Source: Streptomyces sp. NBC_00572
GTDB lineage: Bacteria > Actinomycetota > Actinomycetes > Streptomycetales > Streptomycetaceae
DNA: 64,000 bases
Reading direction: 5' to 3'
Assembly: GCF_026341815.1 (NCBI RefSeq)
Contig: NZ_JAPENX010000001.1
Span: 1,736,001-1,800,000 of the forward strand
Within the stretch, counting starts at the first letter, position 1. Every line of letters starts with the position of its first letter. The notes under the pieces are model-generated. The model saw nothing but the letters and a program-made list of their open reading frames with translations. It was not told the DNA's origin and ran no database searches. Below, piece by piece: positions 26,170 to 35,188 of the stretch. The position numbers and the translations under genes are program-made.

Positions 26170-26751
26170 TTACGGCATCAGGGTCTCGACGAGGGATTCC
26201 TGGAGCGCCCCCAGCCAGAGGTACGCCATCACCATCGGCTTGCGCGGGTCGGAGTCCGGCAGCCGGTACAGCTGCTCGCCCTCCTCGTCCTCGACCTCCA
26301 GGCGGGTCCCGATGGTCAGCCGGAGGTCGTTGAGCGCGCCGAGCCAGGCCCTGGACTCGTCCGGGGTCAGCTTCAGGACCGCGCCGCCCTCGCCCGCCGC
26401 GTCGGCGGAGAGCGCGTCCAGGGCGCGCACCACGACGAGGGCGTCCTCGCGCTTGCGGGCCCGCAGGTCGTTCTCGGTGTAACGGCGGAAGTCGGAGGCG
26501 GCCGCGCGCAGTTCCTCGCTGTCGTCCCCGTACGCGTCGGGGAAGAGGCGCTTGAGCGCGGGGTCGGACGGCGGCTTGCTCGGCCCCTCGGCGAAGAGCG
26601 CTGCCAGCGGGTCGGCGTCCTTGGCGGGCTCCTCGCCCGGTCCGATCAGCTCCATGAGCTGGACGGCGAGGGAGCGGAGGATGGAGATCTCGACGTCGTC
26701 GAGGGCGACGGCGGCGCCGCCGCCGGGCAGGTTCTCGAAGCGGCCGGCCAT
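26170..26751 (-). CDS. DUF2017 family protein
   Basis: The 193-residue protein of the actinobacterial DUF2017 family is a predicted soluble, mostly helical protein (EISILRSLAVQLMELIG, ELRAAASDFRRYTENDLR, PMVMAYLWLGALQESLVETL). It is translationally coupled to clpS, with the stop TGA and start ATG sharing a base at 26751. That pairing suggests a part in Clp-mediated turnover, but no activity is established. Confidence 0.9.
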   Translation of the reverse strand: MAGRFENLPGGGAAVALDDVEISILRSLAVQLMELIGPGEEPAKDADPLAALFAEGPSKPPSDPALKRLFPDAYGDDSEELRAAASDFRRYTENDLRARKREDALVVVRALDALSADAAGEGGAVLKLTPDESRAWLGALNDLRLTIGTRLEVEDEEGEQLYRLPDSDPRKPMVMAYLWLGALQESLVETLMP

Positions 26752-27056
26752 CAGCCGCGGTCCTGGGTGAGGGTCGCCCAGAGGCCGTAGCCGTGCATGG
26801 CCTGCACGTCGCGCTCCATCTCCTCGCGGGTTCCGCTGGAGACCACCGCGCGGCCCTTGTGGTGCACGTCGAGCATCAGTTTGTGCGCCTTGTCCTTGGA
26901 GTAGCCGAAGTACGCCTGGAAGACGTAGGTCACGTAGCTCATCAGGTTGACCGGATCGTTGTGCACGAGGGTCACCCAGGGCACGTCCGGTTCGACGACC
27001 GCGGAGACCTCCTCGGCCGATTCCGTACGTTCGATCTCAATAGGCGCGACGCTCAC
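26751..27056 (-). CDS. clpS: Clp protease adaptor ClpS
   Basis: The 101-residue adaptor delivers N-degron substrates to ClpAP/ClpCP. The core is [20 protein letters not shown], the helix [17 protein letters not shown], and the final GYGLWATL. The N-end recognition residues (Asn-Asp in HNDP, His in DVHH) are present. It is divergent from pncB and is coupled to DUF2017. Confidence 0.95.
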   Translation of the reverse strand: MSVAPIEIERTESAEEVSAVVEPDVPWVTLVHNDPVNLMSYVTYVFQAYFGYSKDKAHKLMLDVHHKGRAVVSSGTREEMERDVQAMHGYGLWATLTQDRG

Positions 27057-27166
27057 TCACCCCATGCTGCCACCCCGGGGCCCCCGTCGCACAAACGGGT
27101 CACCCCCCTACCCGTGGACGGACCACCCGCTCGGCCCATGATCCGGCGCGAGCCTCCACCCCTATT

Positions 27167-27202
27167 CGTCACTTTGACGATTTCTGCGCTAGCATCGCTG
27201 AC
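27167..27202 (+). promoter_or_regulatory. pncB promoter region with NrtR-like palindrome
   Basis: CGTCACTTTGACG (27167-27179) is an inverted repeat matching the GTCAnnnTGAC core reported for NAD-metabolism repressors of the NrtR type. A -10-like TAGCAT (27190-27195) lies seven bases before ATG 27203, and no Shine-Dalgarno sequence is present. This suggests a leaderless mRNA whose promoter is covered by the operator. Confidence 0.5.
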
Positions 27203-28531
27203 ATGAACGCTGCGGACCTTGGGCTGCCGGTGGACGTGCCGTCGACCGCGCTCTTCACCGATCAGTACGAACTGACCATGCTCCAGGCGGCCCTCCGGGG
27301 TGGCACCGCCGACCGTCGCTCGGTCTTCGAGGTCTTCACCCGGCGACTGCCCGAGGGCAGGCGCTACGGCGTCCTCGCGGGCGTCGGCCGGGTCCTGGAC
27401 GCCGTCGAGAACTTCCGGTTCGACCCCGCCGTCCTGGGCTTCCTGCGCGAGCGGAACATCGTCGACGAGCCGACCCTCGAATGGCTGGCCCGCTACCGCT
27501 TCTCCGGCGACATCTGGGGCTACCCCGAGGGCGAGGTGTACTTCCCCGGCTCGCCCGTCCTGCGCGTCGAGGGCTCCTTCGCCGAGTGCGTGCTCCTGGA
27601 GACGGTGATCCTCTCCATCCTCAACCACGACTCGGCCATCGCCGCCGCGGCCTCCCGCATGTCGGCCGCGGCCGGCGGGCGCCGCCTGATCGAGATGGGC
27701 GCCCGGCGCACCCACGAGCTGGCGGCCGTCGCCGCCTCCCGCGCCGCCTACGTCGGCGGCTTCGACTCCACCTCGGACCTCGCCGCCGGCTTCCGCTACG
27801 GCATCCCGACCGTCGGCACCTCCGCCCACGCCTTCACCCTCCTCCACGACAGCGAGCGGGACGCCTTCCAGGCCCAGGTCGAGTCCCTCGGACGGGGTAC
27901 GACCCTGCTCGTCGACACCTACGACGTGGCCGAGGCCGTCCGTACCGCGGTCGAGGTCGCGGGGCCCGAGCTGGGGGCCGTCCGGATCGACTCCGGCGAC
28001 CTGCTGCTCGTCGCCCACCGGGTACGGCAGCAGCTCGACGAGCTGGGCGCGCGGGACACGAAGATCGTCGTCACCTCGGACCTCGACGAGTACGCCATCG
28101 CCTCCCTCGCGGCGGCCCCGGTCGACGCGTACGGGGTGGGCACGCAGCTGGTCACCGGCAGCGGTCACCCGACCTGCTCCATGGTCTACAAGCTGGTCGC
28201 ACGGGCCTCCTCCGCCGACCTCAAGGCGCCGCTCACCCCGGTCGCCAAGAAGTCGCTCGGCGGAAAGGCCTCGGTCGGCGGGCGCAAGTGGGCGGCGCGC
28301 CGGCCCGACGCGTACGGGGTCGCCGAGGCGGAGGTCCTGGGCACCGGCCCGGTCCCGCCGGAGCTCGCCGACCACCAGCTGCTGGTCGAGCTGGTCAAGG
28401 GCGGTGACGTGGTGGCCCGGGAGCCCCTGGAGGCCGCGAGGTCCCGGCACATCGCGGCCCGCGCGGGGCTGCCGATGTCGGCGATCCAGCTCTCCCGGGG
28501 CGAGCCCGTGCTGCCGACGGAGTACCTGTAG
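27203..28531 (+). CDS. pncB: Nicotinate phosphoribosyltransferase
   Basis: This 442-residue NAD-salvage enzyme makes nicotinate mononucleotide from nicotinate and PRPP. Landmarks are LFTDQYELTMLQAALRGGTA, the active-site region NHDSAIAAAASRM, GARRTHELAAVAASRAAYVGG (in part), LVDTYDVAEAVR, and the phosphate site AYGVGTQLVTG. Length is normal for the actinobacterial type. It probably starts without a leader. pncA, which supplies nicotinate, is 111 bases downstream on the same strand. Confidence 0.95.
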   Translation: MNAADLGLPVDVPSTALFTDQYELTMLQAALRGGTADRRSVFEVFTRRLPEGRRYGVLAGVGRVLDAVENFRFDPAVLGFLRERNIVDEPTLEWLARYRFSGDIWGYPEGEVYFPGSPVLRVEGSFAECVLLETVILSILNHDSAIAAAASRMSAAAGGRRLIEMGARRTHELAAVAASRAAYVGGFDSTSDLAAGFRYGIPTVGTSAHAFTLLHDSERDAFQAQVESLGRGTTLLVDTYDVAEAVRTAVEVAGPELGAVRIDSGDLLLVAHRVRQQLDELGARDTKIVVTSDLDEYAIASLAAAPVDAYGVGTQLVTGSGHPTCSMVYKLVARASSADLKAPLTPVAKKSLGGKASVGGRKWAARRPDAYGVAEAEVLGTGPVPPELADHQLLVELVKGGDVVAREPLEAARSRHIAARAGLPMSAIQLSRGEPVLPTEYL

Positions 28532-28642
28532 AGCCCACGCAGACCGTGGGGCCCACGGAGACCGGACCCGCCCCCTCCCGGTGGGCGGGCTGAGTCTCTA
28601 GGCTCGATCCCACCCCTCCCCGACGCGCTAAGGACACCCGAC

Positions 28643-29242
28643 ATGCACCGCGCATTGATCGTTGTGGACGTTCAGAACGACTTCTGCGAGGGCGGCAGCC
28701 TCGCGGTGACCGGCGGCGCGGACGTCGCCGCCGCCATCACCGACCTGGTCGGCCAGACGGCGGGCACCTCCTACCGGCATGTGGTCGCCACCCGCGACCA
28801 CCATGTCGACCCGGGGGCGCACTTCGCGCCGGCCGGCGAGGAGCCCGACTACGTCAGCTCCTGGCCGGTGCACTGCGTGGCCGGTACCGAGGGGGTCGGC
28901 TTCCACCCGAACTTCGCGCCGGCCGTCGCCAGCGGGGCGATCGACGCGGTCTTCGACAAGGGCGCGTACGACGCGGCGTACAGCGGTTTCGAGGGGCGCG
29001 ACGAGAACGGGCGGACGCTCGCGGAGTGGCTGCGAGAGCGGAACGTCACCGAGGTCGACGTGGTGGGCATCGCCACCGACCACTGCGTCCGGGCGACGGC
29101 CCTGGACGCGGCCCGTGAGGGCTTCCGGACCCATGTGCTGCTCGAACTGACGGCCGGCGTCGCGAAGGAGACGACGGACCGGGCCCTGGAGGAGCTGCGG
29201 ACGGCGGGCGTGGAGCTGACCGGCAAGCCCGTGGTGGCCTGA
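28643..29242 (+). CDS. pncA: Nicotinamidase (isochorismatase family)
   Basis: This 199-residue amidase converts nicotinamide to nicotinate. The catalytic triad is Asp9 (VVDVQNDF), Lys106 (FDKGAYDAAYSGFEG) and Cys148 (ATDHCVRAT). Metal ligands are Asp52, His54 and His60 (TRDHHVDPGAHF). Context next to pncB supports nicotinamide as substrate. The end of the gene and its flank form a short direct repeat (GTGGTGGCCTGAGCGTC and GTGGTCGCCTGAGCGTC). Confidence 0.93.
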   Translation: MHRALIVVDVQNDFCEGGSLAVTGGADVAAAITDLVGQTAGTSYRHVVATRDHHVDPGAHFAPAGEEPDYVSSWPVHCVAGTEGVGFHPNFAPAVASGAIDAVFDKGAYDAAYSGFEGRDENGRTLAEWLRERNVTEVDVVGIATDHCVRATALDAAREGFRTHVLLELTAGVAKETTDRALEELRTAGVELTGKPVVA

Positions 29243-29287
29243 GCGTCCCGGCGAGCCCGCGTGGTCGCCTGAGCGTCTCCGTGCGGA

Positions 29288-29662
29288 TCAGGCCGCCGGT
29301 TCCTTGGGGAGAGACCGTACGGGGTGCCAGAGCTCCTGGGCGGCGCCCGGGGCGGATCTCCACAGCAGGCCGTCCGGGTGGTGCAGGACGGCCGTGATCT
29401 CGTCCGGGGTGGGCGGCTCGCTGTTCCCGCGGAGGTAGACCGCCCGCAGCCCGAGGTTCCGCAGCCGGGTCAGGGCGCGGGCACGGTTCGCGGCGTGGAC
29501 CAGGAAGCGGACACTGGCGCCGTCGCGGGCCGGGCTGGGCAGCCCTATGGCGACGACCACGCTGCCTCCCGGCAACTTGCAGAACCCTCCGTTGGGCATG
29601 CGGAACCACTCCCCCGTGGATCGACTGTCAATAAGAACATCGGTCTGAACTGTCAGACGCAC
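29288..29662 (-). CDS. Conserved-looking hypothetical protein
   Basis: The 124-residue product starts at GTG. It has a hydrophobic strand-rich core (GGSVVVAIGLPSPARDGASV), a basic helix (HAANRARALTRLRNLGLRAV) and an acidic/Trp-containing end (TPDEITAVLHHPDGLLWRS). No signal peptide, TM helix or known motif is seen. The ATG at MPNGGF is an alternative start. It is soluble and stands between pncA and the M6 protease. I do not recognise the family. Confidence 0.6.
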   Translation of the reverse strand: MRLTVQTDVLIDSRSTGEWFRMPNGGFCKLPGGSVVVAIGLPSPARDGASVRFLVHAANRARALTRLRNLGLRAVYLRGNSEPPTPDEITAVLHHPDGLLWRSAPGAAQELWHPVRSLPKEPAA

Positions 29663-29670
29663 CTAAACAC

Positions 29671-29706
29671 GATCGGCCGCCGCCCGCTAGAGGGCGACGG
29701 CCGATC
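29671..29706 (-). terminator. Terminator hairpin after M6 protease
   Basis: GATCGGCCGCCGCCC pairs with GGGCGACGGCCGATC around a six-base loop (one mismatch), 25 bases after the protease stop. Confidence 0.82.
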
Positions 29707-29731
29707 ATGATTTGACCTGCAGTTTTACTGC

Positions 29732-32170
29732 TTACTTCGTGGACGGACCCACGCGAACCGTGATCGTCTCGCCGTTCTTCGGCTCCTTGACGACCTGGAT
29801 CTTGGTGTTGGTGTCAGTTACCTGGACACCGGCGCGCGCCGTCTCCTGGAGCCAGTACGTGCCCTTGCGGTCGTCGAAGACCGGGTTGCCCGGCAGCGAC
29901 GGGACGAAGGCAGCGACGTCGGCCTTGTGGAGCAGGAGGCTGTCGGTCCGGTAGGTGCCGAAGGTGGAGTCGTAGGCCTGGACGCGGTTGCGCATCAGGC
30001 TGCCGTCCTTGAACTTCAGCGGGGTCGGGTGGGAGTCGATCGGAAGGATCAGACCCTGGCCCGGGTGGACCGCGGTGTTGTTGTCCTTCTGGGAGAGGTC
30101 CCACTTCCAGATGAGCAGACCGTTCTGGTACGGGTAGTGCTCGACCCAGCTCGCCTTGTCACCGGTGAACCCGAAGTTGTACGGGCCGACCTTGAGGGTG
30201 GCGTCGTACGAGACGTACTGGCGGTTCTCCGCGATGTAGTACTGGTCGTACGACTTCGTGAAGCCCTTGCCGACCCGCGAGAAGCCCTTCGCGACCCAGC
30301 CGTTGTCACCGTTCTCGGCGTTGTCCGAGAAGACGGTGGCACCGTCGGCGGTCAGCGTGATGGCGTCGGCCGTGAAGCCCTTGCCGCCGGCGCCGCCGTC
30401 CGTCTGGTAGCGGAAGCGGAGGTCGAACTTCTTGCCCGCGTAGGCGTCGAGGCCGTAGACGAGCTCCTTGTGCGTGCCCGAGACGTCGGTCAGCGCCGGG
30501 GCGCCGCTGGCGTCACGCGGGAGCGGCTTGCCGTCGGCGGTGCCGTCCAGGGCCGTCCAGTTGGCACCACCGTCGGTCGACACCTCGGTGTAGAGGTAGT
30601 CGTAGTCGAGCTCGATGTCGTACCAGCCCTTGAGGTTCAGGGAGGCGGACGTCTTGCCCGTCAGATCGACGGAACGCGTCAGGGTGTTCTTGAGGTCGTC
30701 ACCCATGTTGCTCCACCACTGCGTGGCACCCTCGGCGGGCGCGACGACATCGGTGGTGACGGCCTTCTTCGGCAGCTCGACGACGAGCGCCTGGGGGTTC
30801 TTGGTGTTGTACGCGGCCACACCGAGCTTGTGCGTGGAGTTCCAGGCGCGAGCCTCGTTCGCCACCTTGGTGTAGTTCAGCCAGCCGAGCTGGAGCTTGT
30901 CCCAGGCGTTCATGTCGCCGGGCAGGTCGCCGATGGCGTCCTTGCCGCGGCCGAGCCAGGAACCCGAGGACATGAGCGACCAGAAGCCGGTCGAGTTCTC
31001 GGCACCCTTGGCACCGGAGGTGTCGTACAGGTCCGGCAGACCGAGGTCGTGGCCGTACTCGTGCGCGAAGACGCCGAGGCCGCCGTTCTCCGGCTGCATC
31101 GTGTAGTCGCCGACCCAGATGCCGGAGTCACCGATCTGCGTGCCGCCGGCCTTGTTGTTCGCCGGACCGGTCTTGCCCGCGTTGGTGCCGTAGGCGTACC
31201 AGCGGTGGGCCCACAGGGCGTCGCTCGCCTGGGCGCCGCCGCCCGCCGACTCGTCCTCGCCCGCGTGGACGATCTGGAAGTGGTCGATGTACCCGTCGGG
31301 CTCGTTGAAGTTGCCGTCGCCGTCGAAGTCGTACCGGTCCCAGAGGTCGTACTGGGCCATGTCGGCCTTGATCTGGGCGTCGGTGCGACCCTTGGCCTTC
31401 TGGTCGGCGACGAAGGCGGTGACGCCGTCGCGAACCGCGTCCCAGACGTTGGCGCAGTTGCTGTTGCCGCAGTAGTTCGAGCCGTAACGGGCCTCGTTGT
31501 ACTCGACCTTGACCCAGTCGGAGACGCCGCCGTCGACCGAGTAACGGCCGGACGAGGTCTTCTCGTAGTAGGTCTTCAGCGACTGCTTGGGCTGTCCCTT
31601 GGCGTCCTTGCCGGTGCCGAAGTACAGGTCCTGGAAGTGCTTCTGGTTGTAATCCGCCTGCCAGGCCGTGGAGTTGTCGTGCTCACGGTCCGGCTGGGCT
31701 ATCTGGTTGTGCAGGGGGCCGGGCGTGCCGCCGAACTTCGGCTTCGGCTCGGTCGTGTCGTCGTCGGCGCGGTCGACGAGGGTGGTGTTGTCCACCTTGT
31801 CGCCGAACTCGACGAGGATCGTGAAGATCTTGTCGGTCTTCTCGCGGCCCAGCTCGACGAACTTCTTGTCGTCGAGCTTGACCACCTGGGAGCCGCCTCG
31901 GCGCTCCACCTTCGACTCGCCGCTCAGCACCTGCTCCAGGGCAGCCTTACGCTGCTGATCCTGCTGCTCGCTGAACGGGCCCTCGAGGTCGTGGTCGACG
32001 GCCGTCTTGTCGATCCCGGCGCCGGGCGCCGGGTCGTGACGGACATCGGCCGACGTCACGCTGCCGTGATTGTCGGCCCAGGCGGTGGTGAAGGTCGAGG
32101 CGGTGGCGGCGGTGGCCGCGAGCGCTACGACGACTGCGGACGCTCTGATCGCCCGTCGTCTGTTGGTCAC
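29732..32170 (-). CDS. Secreted M6-family protease (immune inhibitor A)
   Basis: This 812-residue exported metalloprotease has a Sec signal peptide (MTNRRRAIRASAVVVALAAT...), probably cleaved near TTAWADN. A propeptide-like region follows. The catalytic zinc site is HEYGHDLGLPDLYD at about residues 368-381, with the usual Met-turn-like region GFWSLMSSGSW. A calcium-type loop YDFDGDGNFNEPDG precedes it. The C-terminal ~350 residues are beta-rich and resemble a carbohydrate/MAM-like binding tail. Streptomyces InhA homologues are extracellular and linked to aerial development. Confidence 0.93.
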   Translation of the reverse strand: MTNRRRAIRASAVVVALAATAATASTFTTAWADNHGSVTSADVRHDPAPGAGIDKTAVDHDLEGPFSEQQDQQRKAALEQVLSGESKVERRGGSQVVKLDDKKFVELGREKTDKIFTILVEFGDKVDNTTLVDRADDDTTEPKPKFGGTPGPLHNQIAQPDREHDNSTAWQADYNQKHFQDLYFGTGKDAKGQPKQSLKTYYEKTSSGRYSVDGGVSDWVKVEYNEARYGSNYCGNSNCANVWDAVRDGVTAFVADQKAKGRTDAQIKADMAQYDLWDRYDFDGDGNFNEPDGYIDHFQIVHAGEDESAGGGAQASDALWAHRWYAYGTNAGKTGPANNKAGGTQIGDSGIWVGDYTMQPENGGLGVFAHEYGHDLGLPDLYDTSGAKGAENSTGFWSLMSSGSWLGRGKDAIGDLPGDMNAWDKLQLGWLNYTKVANEARAWNSTHKLGVAAYNTKNPQALVVELPKKAVTTDVVAPAEGATQWWSNMGDDLKNTLTRSVDLTGKTSASLNLKGWYDIELDYDYLYTEVSTDGGANWTALDGTADGKPLPRDASGAPALTDVSGTHKELVYGLDAYAGKKFDLRFRYQTDGGAGGKGFTADAITLTADGATVFSDNAENGDNGWVAKGFSRVGKGFTKSYDQYYIAENRQYVSYDATLKVGPYNFGFTGDKASWVEHYPYQNGLLIWKWDLSQKDNNTAVHPGQGLILPIDSHPTPLKFKDGSLMRNRVQAYDSTFGTYRTDSLLLHKADVAAFVPSLPGNPVFDDRKGTYWLQETARAGVQVTDTNTKIQVVKEPKNGETITVRVGPSTK

Positions 32171-32529
32171 TTGATATGTCCTCCCCGGCGCCCGCGCTCT
32201 CGGACCGAAGGTGGGGTGTCCGTCCGGCGGGGTCGCGCGTCACAAGTGACGACATTCGACCGGAGGGAGACAAGAAAAGACAGATCTTGACTTGCACATA
32301 CCAACTGCACTATGTGGGAGCGAGATTTCGATTATCGGACACTTTACGGTCCCTCCCCGGCTGCCTCTGCGACCTCAACAGGCGCATTGACGGCGGCACT
32401 TGCCCGCCCGGATGACTCCGTGCGCCCCCCGTGCACCCGGCACCGTGGGTTAGGTCACGCTTACGTTTGGTCCGCTCGGGCATCCCTGTCATAGAGCCGG
32501 ACCATTGTCCTGAGAGGGCGGTATTTGTC
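32171..32529. other. 359-bp intergenic region, no gene seen
   Basis: This divergent region lies between the M6 protease and a small membrane protein gene. AGGAC near 32175 can serve as the protease ribosome site. ORFs here are short and overlap on both strands without coherent coding bias. I see no riboswitch or repeat worth naming. Confidence 0.6.
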
Positions 32530-32844
32530 ATGCAGCGTCCGAACGCCGCGCAGCTCGCCTACGGTTCGGCCACCGTCGTCCTCGCGACCGTCGCCCTCCT
32601 GCTGCTCTCCGGTACGACGACCACGCTCGGGATCACGGTGATCAGCCTCGCCGGCCTGCTGCTCGGACTGCTCGTGGCGGTGACGATGCCGGTGCGGACG
32701 ACGACCGTCAAGACCACCGCACCGACTCCGGCCCCGGCTCCGGCACCGACTCCGGCACCGACTCCGGCACCCGCCGTGAACGAAGAGGTCCGGGCACCGG
32801 CCGCACGCGTGGGCGTGGGGGCCGATACCCGGACCGGTTCGTAG
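32530..32844 (+). CDS. Small membrane protein with Pro-Ala-Pro tail
   Basis: The 104-residue product starts at ATG 32530 (MQRPNAAQLAYG). Two TM helices (ATVVLATVALLLLSG and TVISLAGLLLGLLVAV) are followed by a basic/Thr linker and a PAPTPAPTPAPA tail. The tail is encoded by a six-base repeat (CCGGCA/CCGACT). No family is recognised. It converges on the RDD gene, with nine bases between stops. Confidence 0.75.
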   Translation: MQRPNAAQLAYGSATVVLATVALLLLSGTTTTLGITVISLAGLLLGLLVAVTMPVRTTTVKTTAPTPAPAPAPTPAPTPAPAVNEEVRAPAARVGVGADTRTGS

Positions 32845-32853
32845 CGGGTTCCG

Positions 32854-33609
32854 TCACTGCGGGACGGAGACCACCACCGTCTTCGCCGCCTTGTCGTGCA
32901 GACCCTGCTTGTAGGGCTTGTCGACCAGGATCAGGATCAGGATCAGCAGCGGCCACAGGCAGGCGCAGCAGATCAGCGCGGGCAGCCAGAGCACGATCGC
33001 GCGCAGCAGCGACTGGTTCATCGGGGGCGTCGAGCCGTCGTTGAGCATCGCGACCCGCAGCTTCATCCACTTCTTGCCGAGGGTCTGGCCGTTCCTGGCC
33101 ACCATCACCGTGTCGTAGGCGACGTACGCGACGATCGTGATCAGCTGGAAGACCAGCTGGCTCCCGCCGTTGAGGCTGTTGACCGTGTCGCCGAAGTCGT
33201 TGCCGTCCCTGGTCGCCCGCGAGTAGATGTCGAGCGGGATGCCGATGATCGCCAGCGGGATCGCGATGATCAGCCAGTCGATGATCCGGGCGATGATGCG
33301 CTTCCCGGACTCGGCGAGCGGCGGCATCCCGGAGAGCGGATCGGTACCGCCGTAGCCGGCACCGTAGCCGCCGTACGGAGGCGGGGGCGGCGGCATGTTG
33401 TCGTACGGAGAACCGCCCGAGGGGCCGTACGGGGAACCTCCCGAGGGACCGTACGGACTCCCGGGCGGGGGGTCTCCCGGAGGAGGCCCCTCCGGGGGCG
33501 GACCCGACGGTGGCGGCTCGCCCGCGGAGGGCGGCGGGGGCTCCTGCGGCCTCTTGAGGAACGGGTCCTCCTCGGGCGGCTGGCCGGGCGGCGGCTGGTC
33601 GGTGCTCAT
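32854..33609 (-). CDS. RDD family membrane protein, Pro-rich head
   Basis: The 251-residue product has a ~95-residue disordered Pro/Gly-rich cytosolic head, including three copies of GGSPYGPS-type units. A C-terminal RDD domain follows: GKRIIARIIDWLIIAIPLAI, a second TM pair, and GQTLGKKWMKLRVAML. The last helix is unusually hydrophobic (ICCACLWPLLILILILV). RDD proteins are integral membrane proteins of mostly unknown transport role. A second, larger RDD gene follows upstream on the same strand. Confidence 0.9.
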   Translation of the reverse strand: MSTDQPPPGQPPEEDPFLKRPQEPPPPSAGEPPPSGPPPEGPPPGDPPPGSPYGPSGGSPYGPSGGSPYDNMPPPPPPYGGYGAGYGGTDPLSGMPPLAESGKRIIARIIDWLIIAIPLAIIGIPLDIYSRATRDGNDFGDTVNSLNGGSQLVFQLITIVAYVAYDTVMVARNGQTLGKKWMKLRVAMLNDGSTPPMNQSLLRAIVLWLPALICCACLWPLLILILILVDKPYKQGLHDKAAKTVVVSVPQ

Positions 33610-33706
33610 GGGGGCAGTGCATCCCGGGTGCGGCGCCCCCGCAAGGAATCACCGCCCGTTCGGGGGACCCCACCCCCTGGGGGGGGTCCCGTCAGCCCTT
33701 CGGAGG

Positions 33707-35188
33707 TCAGCGCGCCACGAAGGTACGGGCGGCCTTGTCGTGCCAGCACTGGCGCCAGGGACGGTCGAACAGGCACCACAGGACGTTGAGGACGCCGATG
33801 GCCAGGAGCCCCAGGACGCTGTAGACGAGCCAGCGGCGCAGGGCCGCCCCGAACCTCGGCGGCTGGTGCGCCTCGATGTCCCGCACCTCGATCCCGCACA
33901 GCTTCTTGCCGAGGGTGCGGCCCCACTTGACGGTGGGCAGCACCTCGTACAGGACGCCGATGACGAACAGCGCGGCCAGCACGATGCCGAACTGGACGGA
34001 GGTCGTGCCGTCGAGCAGCCAGACCTGGACGGTGACCCCGGACTGTTTGGCCGCCTCGATCTTGCCGTTGATGTGGTCGAGGGCGGCGGTCACGAACGGG
34101 AAGGCGGCGGCGCCGACGAGCGCGCCCAGGACGACGGTGTCGATCAGCCGGGCGAGCAGCCGCCTGCCGTGCCCGGCGGGGCGTGCGGAGGCCTGCGCGC
34201 GGGCCGCCTGGACGAACAGGTCGTCGACGGGCGGCTTCCAGGGGACGACGGGCTGCTGCTGCTCCGGGGGCTGCGGCTGCTGGGCCTGCGGCTGTTGCGG
34301 CTGGGGCTGCTGGGCCCAGGAGGGCGTCGCGGGCGTGGGGGTCGGAGCGGGCGCCTGATGAACGGGCGTGGGGGCCGCTGCCGTGGGCTCAGGAGCCGGT
34401 TGGGCGGCCGGCTGGGGCCGAGGGGCCCGCGGGGTCGGCTGGGGCTGCTGAGGGGCCGGGGTGGGCGTGGGGATCCGCGTGACGGGCATCCCGCCGAGAC
34501 GCGCCGCTCCCCCGGTCGCCCGGGGGTCCGCCGCCGGGGCGGCGGACCGCGCCTCGGCGGGCTCGCTCGCACCGGCGACCGGCCAGTCCGCGGGGGTACG
34601 CGGGTCGGGGGCCTGCGGCGCCCCCCAGGAGACCTTCTGGTCGCGGTCGCCGCCGAAGCCGGTCTGGCGGGAGGTGTCCGCCTGCCAGGCGGAGGCGGGT
34701 TCCGCGGCGACCGGCTCCTCGTCGAAGAAGACGGGCCCGGTCTCCTCCACGGCGGGGACGGGTGCGGGTGCGGGGACGGGCGCGAGGGCGGGCGGCTGCG
34801 CCCGGGCCGGCAGGGAGGCGACGGGGCGCACGGGTTCGAGCTCCGCGACGGGCTGCGCCTGGAGCTCGGGCCGGGGCTGCTGCGGCTGGTGCGGCTGCTC
34901 GTGGTGCTGCTGCTGTTCGTGGTGCTGCACGGGCTGGTACTGCTGCTCGTGCGGCTCGTGGTGGTGCGCGACGACCGGTGCAGGGGCCGGGCCGGAGGCC
35001 AGGATCGGGCCGGCCGGGATCGCCGAGGCCGGCGGATGCGGCGGAACCTCACCGTCCGTGGGGGCGGGCCTGCTCGTACCGGGAACCCAGGCGCCCCCGT
35101 TCCAGTACCGGATGTACCCGGGAATGGACGGGTCCGGGTAGTACCCCGCCTGCGGTACCTCTCCGCCGCCTCCAGGAGGAGTAGCCAC
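33707..35188 (-). CDS. DUF2510-RDD membrane protein
   Basis: The 493-residue product begins with a DUF2510-type motif (AGYYPDPSIPGYIRYWNGGAWV). About 280 residues of Pro/Gln/Ala low complexity follow, with a His-Glu-Gln cluster near 75-100. The RDD domain is at 345-493 (GRRLLARLIDTVVLGALVGA, GRTLGKKLCGIEVRDI, final WHDKAARTFVAR). The paired RDD genes with contrasting disordered heads may be assembly or scaffold proteins. GGAGGAG precedes the ATG. Confidence 0.9.
   Translation of the reverse strand: MATPPGGGGEVPQAGYYPDPSIPGYIRYWNGGAWVPGTSRPAPTDGEVPPHPPASAIPAGPILASGPAPAPVVAHHHEPHEQQYQPVQHHEQQQHHEQPHQPQQPRPELQAQPVAELEPVRPVASLPARAQPPALAPVPAPAPVPAVEETGPVFFDEEPVAAEPASAWQADTSRQTGFGGDRDQKVSWGAPQAPDPRTPADWPVAGASEPAEARSAAPAADPRATGGAARLGGMPVTRIPTPTPAPQQPQPTPRAPRPQPAAQPAPEPTAAAPTPVHQAPAPTPTPATPSWAQQPQPQQPQAQQPQPPEQQQPVVPWKPPVDDLFVQAARAQASARPAGHGRRLLARLIDTVVLGALVGAAAFPFVTAALDHINGKIEAAKQSGVTVQVWLLDGTTSVQFGIVLAALFVIGVLYEVLPTVKWGRTLGKKLCGIEVRDIEAHQPPRFGAALRRWLVYSVLGLLAIGVLNVLWCLFDRPWRQCWHDKAARTFVAR

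Noticed and set aside
27053..28450. 465-residue minus-strand frame over pncB
   Set aside because: Entirely antisense to a clear pncB; no motifs.
29927..32290. 787-residue plus-strand frame opposite the M6 protease
   Set aside because: Antisense to a protease with signal peptide and HExxH site; composition is that of the complementary third-position frame.
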